This document shows positions 8,076 through 19,789 of a stretch of DNA of 64,000 nucleotides, piece after piece. Within the stretch, counting starts at the first letter, position 1. Each line of letters begins with the position of its first letter. Origin of the DNA: Bacteroidota bacterium (lineage in GTDB: Bacteria > Bacteroidota > Bacteroidia > AKYH767-A > 2013-40CM-41-45); contig JADJON010000003.1 in NCBI GenBank assembly GCA_016713765.1, positions 434,001 to 498,000 of the forward strand. The letters run 5' to 3'. Both the position numbers and the translations under genes were made by a program. The notes under the pieces are model-generated. The model was not told the DNA's origin, did not search any database, and was given only the letters and a program-made list of their open reading frames with translations.

Positions 8076-9905
8076 ATGCGCTATCTGCTACTCTTCACCA
8101 TCACCTGGTTGTCGCTGCAGCACCCTGCATCAGCACAAACTTTCAACGGAAGTGGTGGCCCGATCCACGATCTGAATGGAACACCACAGGCCCAGTATTT
8201 TCCGTGTGTCGTGAGTGGCCTACCGAACAGTATCGACAGTACAACCTTCGGACTCGAACGCATTTGCCTCGACATTACCCATACGTATACCAATGACTTG
8301 CGACTGCAGTTGATGAGTCCCGATAGTTTGCTGTTGGATCTTTGCAACCGGCACGGCGGTGGCGGTGACAATTTCACCGGGACTTGTTTTCGCGGGATGA
8401 GTGTGAACGGTATGATCTCCGCCACCGGCAATATTCCGCCTTACACCGGAGAATATGATCCGGACCAGGATATGGCCTTGTTCAACAACGGGCAGGATCC
8501 AAACGGCACCTGGTTCCTGGTCGTAACGGATATGGCCGGAGCCGATTCGGGTACGGTGGATACCTGGTCGCTGACCTTTGGCAGCGACCCTACTCCACAC
8601 GGTCTGGAACCTTGTAACATGCTGCGACCAGCACTCTGCATTTGCCCGGATGGCACGCAGGATTGCGATTTACTGCCGGACATGACCGCATCCGAACAAG
8701 CCATTTTGGATGGATCCTATGAACGCAACGACACCCTGTTCGTCAACAATGCCACGCCCAACATCGGCTGGGGTCCACTCGAGATCCACGGCACCGGTGA
8801 TTGTTATTGCGATACCGTTCCCGTGAATTGCAGCACTACTTGCCCCGACGGAAGTTCGCCAAAGGAAATCGTACAGCAGACCGTTTATCACAAATCGTTC
8901 AATACGATGACCTCCTATGTTCGCCAAGCAGGTACGATGGCCTATCATCCTCAACACGGTCACATTCACCTCGACGGCTGGGCGGAATACACCCTTCGGA
9001 AAGCCTGGCACGGCAAGACTCCGCCGGATTGGCCCGTCATCGGCACCGGTAACAAGCAAAGTTATTGCCTGGTAAACCTCGGACAGTGTACAGCCGGAAA
9101 TGGTTATTGCGTTGATACCACCGGTCAAATCCGCTACAATGCCAACATCGCGAATTACGGTCTTGGATCAGTGACGGGATGCAGCCGCGATCAGGGCATC
9201 TTTGTCGGCTCATTGGATATTTACTCGGCCTCACTCTATGGTCAATGGATCATTTTGGACAGCGTCTGCAACGGCGATTATTATATCGTTTCGATCACCG
9301 ACCCCAACAACTGGATCCTCGAGACCGACGACAGTAACAATTGGGCCGCAGCGCCATTTTCGCTCACCGGCCAGCTCAACGCTCCATTCCCGACCGTCAA
9401 TTTCACGTACAGTGCTACGGGTTCATCGGTACAGTTCACATCCACCTGTGCCGATTTCGATTCACTCTCCTGGGATTTCGGCGATGGCGATACCAGCACC
9501 GCGCTGAACCCCTTGCACACCTATGCATCCACCGGCACCTACGAGGTGGTATTGACCGCCTTCAATCACTGTGGGTGGGAACAGCAGGTGCAATCGTTCA
9601 CGATCACTGTTTCTGGCCTGGAGGCAATCGGTCATGAAGATCTGTTCGGTCTTCGTGTATTTCCGAATCCTTCGTCCACAGCATTCAATATCGATTTCAG
9701 CACGGCAAGCCGCACCGATGTTCGCCTGGAGTTACTCGACATCATGGGACGACCTGTGAGCGTATTGAGTGACCAATCCATGGCCGCCGGCAGTCACCGG
9801 TATCGGCTGGATGTTGAATCCGGCAACCTGCAAGCGGGTGTATATTTCCTGCGGGTTCAATCAGACGGTGTAGCACGGTTGGTGCGGCTGGTTGTCGCCC
9901 GTTAA
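8076..9905 (+). CDS. T9SS-exported lysyl-oxidase-like protein with P and PKD domains
   Basis: 609 residues. A signal peptide (to about residue 20) precedes a proprotein-convertase P-like beta domain (about 25-170: ICLDITHTYTNDLRLQLMSP, NGTWFLVVTDMAG). A lysyl-oxidase-like domain follows (about 185-430): the copper-ligand region HPQHGHIHLDGWAEYTLR, a Cys-rich middle, and the family pattern QGIFVGSLDIYSASL, GQWIILDSVCNGDYYIVSI and LETDDSNNW. A PKD domain (about 440-510: LSWDFGDGDTSTALNPLHTY) and a type A T9SS sorting domain (LRVFPNPSSTAFNI) complete it. Lysyl oxidases are copper amine oxidases acting on lysine side chains; whether this one is active depends on a quinone cofactor I cannot verify. 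It follows the M43 protease gene and may be co-exported. Confidence 0.85.
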   Translation: MRYLLLFTITWLSLQHPASAQTFNGSGGPIHDLNGTPQAQYFPCVVSGLPNSIDSTTFGLERICLDITHTYTNDLRLQLMSPDSLLLDLCNRHGGGGDNFTGTCFRGMSVNGMISATGNIPPYTGEYDPDQDMALFNNGQDPNGTWFLVVTDMAGADSGTVDTWSLTFGSDPTPHGLEPCNMLRPALCICPDGTQDCDLLPDMTASEQAILDGSYERNDTLFVNNATPNIGWGPLEIHGTGDCYCDTVPVNCSTTCPDGSSPKEIVQQTVYHKSFNTMTSYVRQAGTMAYHPQHGHIHLDGWAEYTLRKAWHGKTPPDWPVIGTGNKQSYCLVNLGQCTAGNGYCVDTTGQIRYNANIANYGLGSVTGCSRDQGIFVGSLDIYSASLYGQWIILDSVCNGDYYIVSITDPNNWILETDDSNNWAAAPFSLTGQLNAPFPTVNFTYSATGSSVQFTSTCADFDSLSWDFGDGDTSTALNPLHTYASTGTYEVVLTAFNHCGWEQQVQSFTITVSGLEAIGHEDLFGLRVFPNPSSTAFNIDFSTASRTDVRLELLDIMGRPVSVLSDQSMAAGSHRYRLDVESGNLQAGVYFLRVQSDGVARLVRLVVAR

Positions 9906-9928
9906 TTCAAGGCTGGTAATCATCCTGC

Positions 9929-9973
9929 GAAACTTGCAAGGGCTCCTGCGGGGACCTTGCAAGTTTCTGTTTT
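9929..9973 (+). terminator. Hairpin terminator after the lysyl-oxidase-like gene
   Basis: A 13-bp stem (GAAACTTGCAAGG with CCTTGCAAGTTTC) encloses a 13-base loop with a further CCT/GGG pairing possibility, followed by a T-rich tail. It separates the T9SS cargo pair from hppA. Confidence 0.75.
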
Positions 9974-9999
9974 TCAGGGCCTTTTACCTTCAAGGGCAA

Positions 10000-10030
10000 T
10001 TTGGTTTTTTGCTCTGATGGCTTACCTTTG
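10000..10030 (+). promoter_or_regulatory. Bacteroidota-type promoter of hppA
   Basis: TTTG at 10000-10003, a 19-base spacer, and TACCTTTG at 10023-10030 match the Bacteroidota sigma-A pattern TTTG-N19-21-TAnnTTTG. The predicted transcript starts near 10036, about 18 bases before the hppA ATG. Confidence 0.75.
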
Positions 10031-10202
10031 CAGCCCTTCAAAAAAGCGTTAAAATGGAAAATTTCTTGTACGTCGTACCGGTTCTGGGTGTCGTCGGTCT
10101 TCTGTATATGGCCCTGAAAGCCAAGTGGGTAACCGCGCAAGATGCCGGTGATTCCAAGATGCAGGGCATCGCCACCGCCATCGCCGAAGGCGCCATGGCC
10201 TT

Positions 10203-12830
<2,628 letters not shown>

Positions 12831-12845
12831 CTTTCAACCAGCATT

Positions 12846-12880
12846 AAAAAAAATGTCCGCCAATGGCGGACATTTTTTTT
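12846..12880. terminator. Bidirectional hairpin terminator between hppA and folA
   Basis: A 9-bp stem (ATGTCCGCC, loop AAT, GGCGGACAT) is flanked by a run of A on the left and eight T on the right, serving convergent hppA and folA. Confidence 0.88.
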
Positions 12881-12884
12881 GCAA

Positions 12885-13373
12885 TCACTTCTTTCGTTCG
12901 AAGAGCGTAAAGGTACAGGGGTACTCGTTCTTTTCATCCGCAGGAAAACGCTCTTCCCTGATGACCTGCCACTGGTCGGGATCCAGATCGGGAAAATGGG
13001 TATCGCCGGTAACCTGACAATGAACGCGTGTATAGTAGATCCGATCCGTGACAGGCAAAGCGGCCCGGAATATCTCGCCTCCGCCAAAAATGAACGACTC
13101 CGAATCTGTCTGACTCACCTCGATCGCCTTGTCCAGTGAACCCACCACGATACAACCCGGAACCTGTAAATCCCTGCTACGACTGATAATCACCGTGGTA
13201 CGGCCCGGTAAAGGCCGACCAATGGACTCATAGGTTTTTCTGCCCATGATGAGGTGGTGTCCCATGGTGATGGCTTTCACGCGCTGGAGGTCACCCGATA
13301 ACCGCCAGGGCAACTTGTTCCCGGTACCGATCACGCCATTCTCCGAGGCTGCAACTATGATGGATAAGATCAT
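12885..13373 (-). CDS. folA: Dihydrofolate reductase
   Basis: 162-residue cytoplasmic enzyme that reduces dihydrofolate to tetrahydrofolate with NADPH. It shows the family start MILSIIVAASENGVIG, the substrate loop NKLPWRL with the following acidic/helix segment, MGRKTYESIGRPLPGR (cofactor site) and FIFGGGEIFRAAL. The length is typical of bacterial DHFR. It starts 13 bases after the thyA stop, so thyA-folA form an operon, coupling dTMP synthesis to regeneration of the folate it oxidises. Confidence 0.95.
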   Translation of the reverse strand: MILSIIVAASENGVIGTGNKLPWRLSGDLQRVKAITMGHHLIMGRKTYESIGRPLPGRTTVIISRSRDLQVPGCIVVGSLDKAIEVSQTDSESFIFGGGEIFRAALPVTDRIYYTRVHCQVTGDTHFPDLDPDQWQVIREERFPADEKNEYPCTFTLFERKK

Positions 13374-13386
13374 CGTGACAACAGGA

Positions 13387-14181
13387 TCAAACGGCTACCG
13401 CCGCTTTGATGTGAGGATGAGGATCGTAGTTTTCGATCACCAGGTCTTCAAAACGGAACGCGAAGATATCTTTCACCTCGGGGTTGAGCCGGAGCGTCGG
13501 TAAGGGACGCGGCTCACGGCTGAGTTGGAGCCGGACTTGTTCAAAGTGATTCGTATAGATATGGGCGTCACCCAGTGTATGGACAAAATCACCTACCTGC
13601 AGATCGCAAACCTGCGCGACCATATGAACCAGGGCGGCATAGGAAGCGATGTTGAACGGAACACCCAGGAAGGAATCCGCACTACGTTGATAAAGCTGAC
13701 AGGACAAGCGACCGTTGGCGACGTAAAACTGAAACAGCAGGTGGCAGGGGGGTAATTTCATTTTATCGATCTCCCCGACGTTCCAGGCGCTGACGATGAG
13801 TCGGCGTGAGTCCGGATTCTTGCGGATCTGATCGATCACCTGGCTGATCTGATCAATGACACGACCATCCGTCGCCTTCCAGTTCCGCCACTGAGAACCG
13901 TAGACAGGACCCAGGTCGCCGTTGGCATCCGCCCATTCGTCCCAGATCGTCACCCCGTTCTCCCGCAGATACCGGATGTTGGTCTCTCCCTTGAGAAACC
14001 ACAAGAGTTCATGAAAAATGGACCGGGTGTGGAGCTTCTTGGTCGTTACCAGGGGAAATCCTTCCTGCAGGTTGAACCGCATCTGGTATCCGAAAACGGA
14101 ACGTGTACCTGTACCGGTACGGTCCTGTTTATCGGCACCATGTTCCATGATGTAGCTGAGTAGCTCGTGATACTGTTTCAT
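13387..14181 (-). CDS. thyA: Thymidylate synthase ThyA
   Basis: 264 residues, the same length as the classical bacterial ThyA. It converts dUMP to dTMP using methylene-tetrahydrofolate. The catalytic Cys lies in [12 protein letters not shown], and other signatures include [44 protein letters not shown] and the C-terminal KAAVAV. It is first in a thyA-folA pair on the minus strand. A TATCTTTA at 14198-14191 resembles a -7 box only 9 bases before the ATG, so the leader would be very short. Confidence 0.97.
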   Translation of the reverse strand: MKQYHELLSYIMEHGADKQDRTGTGTRSVFGYQMRFNLQEGFPLVTTKKLHTRSIFHELLWFLKGETNIRYLRENGVTIWDEWADANGDLGPVYGSQWRNWKATDGRVIDQISQVIDQIRKNPDSRRLIVSAWNVGEIDKMKLPPCHLLFQFYVANGRLSCQLYQRSADSFLGVPFNIASYAALVHMVAQVCDLQVGDFVHTLGDAHIYTNHFEQVRLQLSREPRPLPTLRLNPEVKDIFAFRFEDLVIENYDPHPHIKAAVAV

Positions 14182-14304
14182 CCTGCGGTAAAGATACGCA
14201 CCAACAGCGGGTCTGCTGTTGCTGTTGAAAAGAAGCCCCCGCCCGGGACCGACCCGTTTGTTTCTTCGTCAATTCGACTAACTTTCGACCTCAAATCGAT
14301 TCCT

Positions 14305-15546
14305 ATGGGCATCAAGCTGCGACTGACCATTCTCAACTTCCTCCAGTTCTTCGTGTGGGGATCCTGGCTGATCTCGATCGGCGGGTATCTGTTCGGCTCC
14401 CTGCATTTCAGCGGAGAGCAGATCGGACGTGTCTTCTCTACCCTGGGCATTGCCTCGATCATCATGCCGGCCATTACGGGAATCATTGCTGACAAATGGA
14501 TCAACGCCGAACGGCTGCTCGGTATTTGCCACCTGCTGGGGGCGGGCATGTTGTATTGGGCTTCCACCGTTACGGATCCCGACACCTTTTTCCTGGTCAT
14601 GCTCCTGAATTCGTTCTTCTATATGCCCACCATTTCGCTCAACAATACCGTGTCCTACATCGTATTGGAAAGCAACAAGTACGATATCATCAAAGTATTC
14701 CCACCGATCCGGGTCTGGGGAACGGTGGGCTTCATTGTTGCCATGTGGACGGTGGACCTGGCCGGCTGGAAGTCGAACAACATGCAACTGATCTTTTCCA
14801 GTGTTTCAGCGCTCTTTCTCGGACTTTACGCATTCAGCATTCCGGCCTGTAAGCCCTTGCGGGCGAATAACGGTTCCTCGCTTGCCAGTAAGCTCGGTCT
14901 GGACGCATTCGTCCTCTTCAAAGACCGGAAGATGGCGATCTTCTTCTTCTTTTCCATGTGCCTTGGTGCCGCCTTGCAGATCACCAACGCTTTCGGCGGT
15001 GCCTTCCTCGACAGCTTCCAGTCGACCTTCCCCGACACCTTCGCCGTTCAACATCCGATCCTCTTGCTCTCCATTTCGCAGATCTCCGAAACACTGTTCA
15101 TCCTGACCATACCTTTCTTCCTGAAGAAATTCGGCATTAAGAAGGTCATGTTGATGAGTATGTTCGCCTGGGTTTTCCGCTTCGGCTTGTTCTCCATCGG
15201 CAATCCCGGCAGCGGACTACCTTTGCTGATTCTATCGATGATCATCTACGGCATGGCGTTCGACTTCTTCAACATCTCCGGGTCGTTATTCGTCGAGAAA
15301 GAAGCGCCGCAGAGCATGCGCGCCAGTGCTCAGGGACTGTTCATGTTCATGACCAACGGCATCGGCGCGATGATCGGCGGCTATGGCAGCGGACTCGTGG
15401 TGGATCATTATACGTTGAACGGCGTCAGCGACTGGCCCAGCATCTGGATGGTTTTCACCATTTATGCCCTGATCCTCGGGCTGATCTTTCCATTCGCCTT
15501 CAAGTACAAGCACGAAACGGGTGCCGTTACCGAAGTCCGTCACTGA
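14305..15546 (+). CDS. MFS transporter, nucleoside:H+ symporter type (NupG/XapB-like)
   Basis: 413-residue inner-membrane protein with about 12 hydrophobic segments. The N-terminus KLRLTILNFLQFFVWGSWLI is characteristic of the nucleoside symporter family; ADKWINAERLL follows the first loops. I chose ATG 14305 because an upstream in-frame region from 14167 overlaps the divergent thyA start and reads as unconserved hydrophilic sequence. The gene is divergent from thyA-folA, which fits a nucleotide-metabolism neighbourhood, although the substrate is inferred from family resemblance only. Confidence 0.88.
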   Translation: MGIKLRLTILNFLQFFVWGSWLISIGGYLFGSLHFSGEQIGRVFSTLGIASIIMPAITGIIADKWINAERLLGICHLLGAGMLYWASTVTDPDTFFLVMLLNSFFYMPTISLNNTVSYIVLESNKYDIIKVFPPIRVWGTVGFIVAMWTVDLAGWKSNNMQLIFSSVSALFLGLYAFSIPACKPLRANNGSSLASKLGLDAFVLFKDRKMAIFFFFSMCLGAALQITNAFGGAFLDSFQSTFPDTFAVQHPILLLSISQISETLFILTIPFFLKKFGIKKVMLMSMFAWVFRFGLFSIGNPGSGLPLLILSMIIYGMAFDFFNISGSLFVEKEAPQSMRASAQGLFMFMTNGIGAMIGGYGSGLVVDHYTLNGVSDWPSIWMVFTIYALILGLIFPFAFKYKHETGAVTEVRH

Positions 15547-15567
15547 ACCGCTTCATCGAAATAAAAA

Positions 15568-15595
15568 AAGCAGCCTGTCCGGGCTGCTTTTTCAT
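15568..15595. terminator. Bidirectional hairpin terminator after the nucleoside transporter gene
   Basis: A 9-bp stem (AAAGCAGCC, short loop TGTCC, GGCTGCTTT) is flanked by A-rich and T-rich runs, between convergent genes. Confidence 0.83.
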
Positions 15596-15610
15596 TTTCA
15601 TGAATGCTGA

Positions 15611-16213
15611 TCAGTTGCTCTTTCGTTTGTTCAACTCGTCCCGGATACGGGAGGCGCGTTCGTAGGCTTCCTCTTCGAGCGCTTTCGTGAGCATCTCGTT
15701 CAATTCGTCCGTGCTGGCTGCGGACAATTCGCCTTCCGACAATTTCGTGGTGGTCACCGCGGGTTTCTCCACTACCTGTTGCTCTTCTCCGCCTTCAGCG
15801 CTCTCGTCAACGATGATGCCGGCGGTAGAGAGGATGAACTCGTATGTGTAGATCGGACAGCCGAAGCGAACCGCGATGGCGATGGCGTCGCTGGTGCGGG
15901 CATCGATCTCCATCCGTTTTTCACCGTTGTTGCAAATGAGCTTTGCATAGAACACGCCTTCGAGCAGGTTGAAGATGATGACCTCTTCGACGTCGATGTC
16001 GAACGATCCGGCCATGGACTTGAACAGATCGTGGGTCAACGGCCGGGTGGGCGTCATGTTTTCGAGTTCGATCGCGATTGCCTGCGCTTCGAACGCGCCG
16101 ATGATGATCGGCAACCGGCGCTTCCCTCCTTCTTCACCCAATACCAAAGCATAGGCCCCGCTTTGCGTCTGGCTGTAGCTGAGGCCGATGATGTCCAGTT
16201 TTATTTTTTTCAT
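15611..16213 (-). CDS. Bifunctional nuclease family (DUF151) protein with UVR motif
   Basis: 200-residue cytoplasmic protein. The DUF151/BFN domain covers about residues 1-130 (KIKLDIIGLSYSQTQSGAYA, RRLPIIIGAFEAQAIAIEL, DARTSDAIAIAVRFGCPIY). A short linker leads to a C-terminal UvrB/UvrC-type motif (ELNEMLTKALEEEAYERASR). Members of the family have been described with RNase/DNase activity, and the UVR motif suggests protein-protein contact. It lies 76 bases downstream of etfA on the same strand and may be read with etfBA, but no functional link is evident. Confidence 0.9.
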   Translation of the reverse strand: MKKIKLDIIGLSYSQTQSGAYALVLGEEGGKRRLPIIIGAFEAQAIAIELENMTPTRPLTHDLFKSMAGSFDIDVEEVIIFNLLEGVFYAKLICNNGEKRMEIDARTSDAIAIAVRFGCPIYTYEFILSTAGIIVDESAEGGEEQQVVEKPAVTTTKLSEGELSAASTDELNEMLTKALEEEAYERASRIRDELNKRKSN

Positions 16214-16289
16214 AGAAAAGCTGGAGCTGGTACCCCGGCATTACCTAAACGAATATAAGAAAATTCTCCTGAGTTCTGGGTGAAACGAA

Positions 16290-17267
16290 TCAATTCTGGC
16301 TTGCTTTGAACGTCTTGGCAGCCTCGATGAGCTTCGGCACTACTTCGAACGCGTCTCCGCAAATTCCATAATCCGCCGCTTTGAAGAACGGGGCTTCAGG
16401 GTCCTTATTGACAACAACAATCACTTTCGACGAACTGACTCCGGCCAAATGCTGGATGGCTCCGGATATACCGACAGCAATGTACAGATTCGGCGAGATG
16501 GCGATACCGGTCTGCCCCACGTGCTCACTGTGCGGGCGCCAGCCGGCGTCGGAAACCGGTTTGCTGCAAGCAGTAGCTGCACCCAATACGTCAGCCAACT
16601 GCTCGATCATTCCCCAGTTCTCCGGTCCTTTCATTCCGCGTCCGGCGGAGACGACGAGTTCAGCGTCGGGCAGGGAAACTTTATCGGTAGCGCGAACCGT
16701 TTCTTTCACCTGCAAGGCAAAGTCGCTGTCGGGAACAGCAGGCGTAAACACTTCTACAGTACCGGCAGCAGCGGCCTCCACTACCTTATAGGAATTCGGC
16801 ACCAGGCTGATGACCTTGCTCTCGGAGACAACTTCCACGAAGGCGTAGGCCTTGCCCGAGTAAGCACCCTTTTTTACGATGAACGCACCATCCATTTGCG
16901 GAAGATCGATCGCGTTATCGGCATAACCTGCACCGAGTTTCACTGCAACCCGTGGAGCGATGGCCTTACCGGAAAAACTGGCCGGCACCACTACGATCTT
17001 CGCTCCGGCCGATTTCGCGGCTTCGGCGACCACCGTGCTATATGGCTGGATGTTGGTTTGCCTGAGGCGGGCGTCGGTCGCGGATAGTACTTTCGCCGCA
17101 CCGTATTTGCCCAGGCGGGCAAGTTCTTCCGCGCTGACCTCGCCAATGGACAAGGCCGTGAGTGGCATGCCGAGTTTGCCGGCAATGGCATTGGCATAGG
17201 AGACCAGTTCGAAAGCGGATTTCTTGAACCGTCCCTGGAGATTTTCAACGTAAACGAGTACTGACAT
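16290..17267 (-). CDS. etfA: Electron transfer flavoprotein alpha subunit
   Basis: 325-residue FAD-binding subunit that passes electrons from acyl-CoA and other dehydrogenases to ETF:quinone oxidoreductase. The C-terminal FAD domain is clear: SAGRGMKGPENWGMIEQLA, SKPVSDAGWRPHSEHVGQTG, YIAVGISGAIQHLAG and VVVNKDPEAPFFKAADYGI. The length matches the family. It follows etfB by 35 bases on the minus strand. It would serve beta-oxidation type reactions, compatible with the acyl-CoA genes at 41.8-46.2 kb. Confidence 0.96.
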   Translation of the reverse strand: MSVLVYVENLQGRFKKSAFELVSYANAIAGKLGMPLTALSIGEVSAEELARLGKYGAAKVLSATDARLRQTNIQPYSTVVAEAAKSAGAKIVVVPASFSGKAIAPRVAVKLGAGYADNAIDLPQMDGAFIVKKGAYSGKAYAFVEVVSESKVISLVPNSYKVVEAAAAGTVEVFTPAVPDSDFALQVKETVRATDKVSLPDAELVVSAGRGMKGPENWGMIEQLADVLGAATACSKPVSDAGWRPHSEHVGQTGIAISPNLYIAVGISGAIQHLAGVSSSKVIVVVNKDPEAPFFKAADYGICGDAFEVVPKLIEAAKTFKASQN

Positions 17268-17302
17268 GATGATCTGCTAAAAGTGATTGGCCGTGGACCG
17301 GA

Positions 17303-18037
17303 TCAGATGACTTTTTTCTCTTCGCGAAGGATATCGAACAACTTCGCCGCATCTTCGGCAGCGATCATTTTCACCGCGCTGCGCGGAGCGGGTTTGTCGT
17401 ATGAGACGGTCCGGACAAGTTGTGGAACTTCCACCGGCTCGACTACCTGCAAGGGTTTCGTACGCGCGGACATGATCCCCCGCATGTTCGGGATCTTCCA
17501 TTCGGCCATGCCTTCGGAAGCGCCGACTACCAGCGGTGTGGGGCAGGCAACGATCTCTTTACCGCCTTCGATCTCCCGCTCCATCACGACCTGTCCGCCT
17601 TCCACTTGCAAACTCTTGGCGGAGGGCACGCAGGGAATACCGAGCATTTCGGCGATCATCGCCGGAACAGTCGCGCCATTGTTGTCTGACGACTCGCGGC
17701 CGCACAGGATCATATCGAAGGGATTCTTTTTCACATAGTCGGCGATCTGGGCGGCAACAAAGTAGCTGTCGCGTGGAGCCGCGTTGATCCTAACTCCGTC
17801 GGTAGCACCAATTGCCAGCGCTTTCCGGATCGTCGGTTCGGTGGTACCGTCGCCGATGTTGATCACCGTCACCGTACCGCCGGTGGCAGCAAGGTCCACC
17901 GCTTTGGATAAAGCGATCTCGTCGTAGGGATTCAGGATGAAGGTCACGCCGGAAGAGACGAACTCTTTGTTATCCGGAGTGAAATTGATCTTCGCCGTGG
18001 TATCCGGCACGTTGGAAATACAAACCAGGATTTTCAT
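17303..18037 (-). CDS. etfB: Electron transfer flavoprotein beta subunit
   Basis: 244-residue partner of EtfA that binds AMP structurally. The start at ATG 18037 gives MKILVCISNVPDTTAKINF, the conserved N-terminus; an earlier in-frame ATG at 18118 would add 27 unconserved residues. Signatures include FILNPYDEIALSKAVDL and CGRESSDNNGATVPAMIAEM. It is the first gene of the etfB-etfA pair. Confidence 0.96.
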   Translation of the reverse strand: MKILVCISNVPDTTAKINFTPDNKEFVSSGVTFILNPYDEIALSKAVDLAATGGTVTVINIGDGTTEPTIRKALAIGATDGVRINAAPRDSYFVAAQIADYVKKNPFDMILCGRESSDNNGATVPAMIAEMLGIPCVPSAKSLQVEGGQVVMEREIEGGKEIVACPTPLVVGASEGMAEWKIPNMRGIMSARTKPLQVVEPVEVPQLVRTVSYDKPAPRSAVKMIAAEDAAKLFDILREEKKVI

Positions 18038-18202
18038 GATGACACGTCTGTCGTTGGCGGTCGGACGAACCGAACGTCCGGTTAGTTGAACAGCGGATCC
18101 GGAATAAGGTTCCGGCAATACTTCGTAATTTCGTACGAAAGGCCGTTTTTCTTCGACCGCTCAGGCGCGCGAAGATAAGGAATTACCCCTTTTGACCACC
18201 GG

Positions 18203-18529
18203 ATGTCAACAGACCGAATCCCATTGCTATTGAGCTACTTACAAGACGATCCCCTGGATTGTTTTTCCCGTTATGCATTGGGACTTGAATATTTCAAAAT
18301 GAACGAGTTAGACAAAGCCTGGGGATGCTTTGACCACTTGTTGAAGCATGCACATGATTACCTGCCGGCGTACTACCAGGCAGGCCAGGTATTGCTCCGG
18401 CTGAACCGACCGGGAGAAGCGGCGAAAGCCTTGCGGGAAGGGCTCGTGGTAGCCAGCCAACAACGAGATGAACATACGCGATCGGAATTGCAGGGAGCGT
18501 TACTTCAACTGGAAGATCCCGACGAATGA
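18203..18529 (+). CDS. Small TPR-repeat protein
   Basis: 108-residue soluble protein made largely of two to three tetratricopeptide-like helix pairs: CFSRYALGLEYFKMNELDKA, YLPAYYQAGQVLLRLNRPGE and AAKALREGLVVASQQRDEHT. TPR proteins mediate protein contacts; no enzymatic domain is present. It is divergent from etfB and lies 73 bases upstream of pdhB on the same strand. Function unknown. Confidence 0.8.
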   Translation: MSTDRIPLLLSYLQDDPLDCFSRYALGLEYFKMNELDKAWGCFDHLLKHAHDYLPAYYQAGQVLLRLNRPGEAAKALREGLVVASQQRDEHTRSELQGALLQLEDPDE

Positions 18530-18602
18530 TAAACCCGGAATTACCTACTTTTGCCGTCCGCCGAAGTGATCGTGACGAACGATTGCGAAGAACGATAACG
18601 CT

Positions 18603-19580
18603 ATGCGCGAATTACAATTCCGAGAAGCCCTGCGAGAAGCCATGAGCGAAGAGATGCGCCGCGATGAGCGCGTCTTCCTCATGGGTGAGGAAGTTGCCCA
18701 ATACAACGGGGCATATAAAGTAAGTCAGGGTATGCTGGACGAGTTCGGTGAACGGCGTGTGATCGACACCCCGATCGCGGAACTAGGCTTCGCCGGTATC
18801 GGTGTCGGAGCCGCGATGAACGGACTTCGTCCCATCATCGAATTCATGACCTTTAATTTTTCACTGGTAGCCATCGACCAGGTCATCAATTCCGCTGCCA
18901 AGATGATGAGCATGAGTGGCGGACAGTACCCTGTGCCAATCGTGTTTCGGGGCCCGACCGCCTCGGCCGGCCAGCTTTCCTCCCAGCACAGTCAGGCATT
19001 CGAGAACTGGTATGCCAACTGTCCGGGTCTGAAGGTCGTAGTGCCGAGCAATCCCGCTGACGCAAAAGGCTTATTGAAAACGTCCATCCGCGACAACGAC
19101 CCGGTGATCTTCATGGAGAGTGAGCAGATGTACGGGGACAAAGGCATGGTTCCCGACGGAGAGTACCTCATTCCGATCGGGGTTGCTGAAATCAAGCGCG
19201 CCGGTCGTGATGTCACCATCGTTTCGTTTGGAAAGATGATGAAAGTCGCCCTGAAGGCTGCTGAGGAATTGGCGAAGGACAACATCGATGCGGAAGTGAT
19301 CGATCTCCGCTCCGTTCGGCCGATCGATTACGCAACCCTGATCAATTCCGTGAAGAAGACGAACCGCATGGTGATCGTGGAAGAATCCTGGCCTTTGGCT
19401 TCGATCGCTTCCGAACTGGCCTTTGCCGTGCAGCGTCACGCGTTTGACCATCTCGACGCGCCGATCCGACGCGTGATGGGTGGCGACGTGCCGCTTCCTT
19501 ACGCTCCCACCCTCATCGAGGCCTACCTGCCGAATCCGGCACGTGTGATCGCGGCGGTGAAGGAGGTTTTGTACCTGTGA
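18603..19580 (+). CDS. pdhB: Pyruvate dehydrogenase E1 component, beta subunit
   Basis: 325-residue E1-beta that, with a separate alpha subunit not in this window, decarboxylates pyruvate using thiamine diphosphate. Signatures are REALREAMSEEMRRDERVFL, MGEEVAQYNGAYKVSQGM, DTPIAELGFAGIGVGAAM, EFMTFNFSLVAIDQVINSAA and RVMGGDVPLPYAP near the C-terminus. A TACTTTTG at 18546-18553 matches the -7 box consensus. Its sequence differs from the beta half of the fused E1 at 35951, so the genome has at least two E1-type enzymes. Confidence 0.94.
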   Translation: MRELQFREALREAMSEEMRRDERVFLMGEEVAQYNGAYKVSQGMLDEFGERRVIDTPIAELGFAGIGVGAAMNGLRPIIEFMTFNFSLVAIDQVINSAAKMMSMSGGQYPVPIVFRGPTASAGQLSSQHSQAFENWYANCPGLKVVVPSNPADAKGLLKTSIRDNDPVIFMESEQMYGDKGMVPDGEYLIPIGVAEIKRAGRDVTIVSFGKMMKVALKAAEELAKDNIDAEVIDLRSVRPIDYATLINSVKKTNRMVIVEESWPLASIASELAFAVQRHAFDHLDAPIRRVMGGDVPLPYAPTLIEAYLPNPARVIAAVKEVLYL

Positions 19581-19590
19581 AAGGGGTTCC

Positions 19591-19712
19591 GTGTTCCGTG
19601 TTTCGTGTTCCGTGTTTTGAGTTTCCTGCCTTCGCTAAAGCTACGGCAGGCGGGCGGTTTTAGGGCTATTAGTCTGTAATTACTAATTACAAATTACTAG
19701 TTACTAGTTTCT
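19591..19712. repeat. Heptanucleotide repeats flanking a REP-like palindrome
   Basis: Starting 10 bases after the pdhB stop, five 7-base units (GTGTTCC, GTGTTTC, GTGTTCC, GTGTTTT, GAGTTTC at 19591-19625) lead straight into a palindrome at 19625-19650. A second group of five units (AATTACT, AATTACA, AATTACT, AGTTACT, AGTTTCT) follows at 19678-19712. The same period of 7 recurs in other intergenic blocks of the window. Confidence 0.85.
19625..19650. repeat. REP-like palindrome, copy 1
   Basis: 26-bp element with arms CCTGCC and GGCAGG around a CGCTAAAGCT core. A second copy at 39409-39434 differs at only two positions and is also preceded by a GTTTC-ending heptad. The element resembles repetitive extragenic palindromes mobilised by RAYT transposases, one of which is encoded at 38082. 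Confidence 0.75.
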
Positions 19713-19789
19713 TTTTTCCCGTCCCCCCTCCTTTCCCTATTTTCTAATCTCCTAATTTTCACTACCTTTGCACCCGCTATTCCATAACT

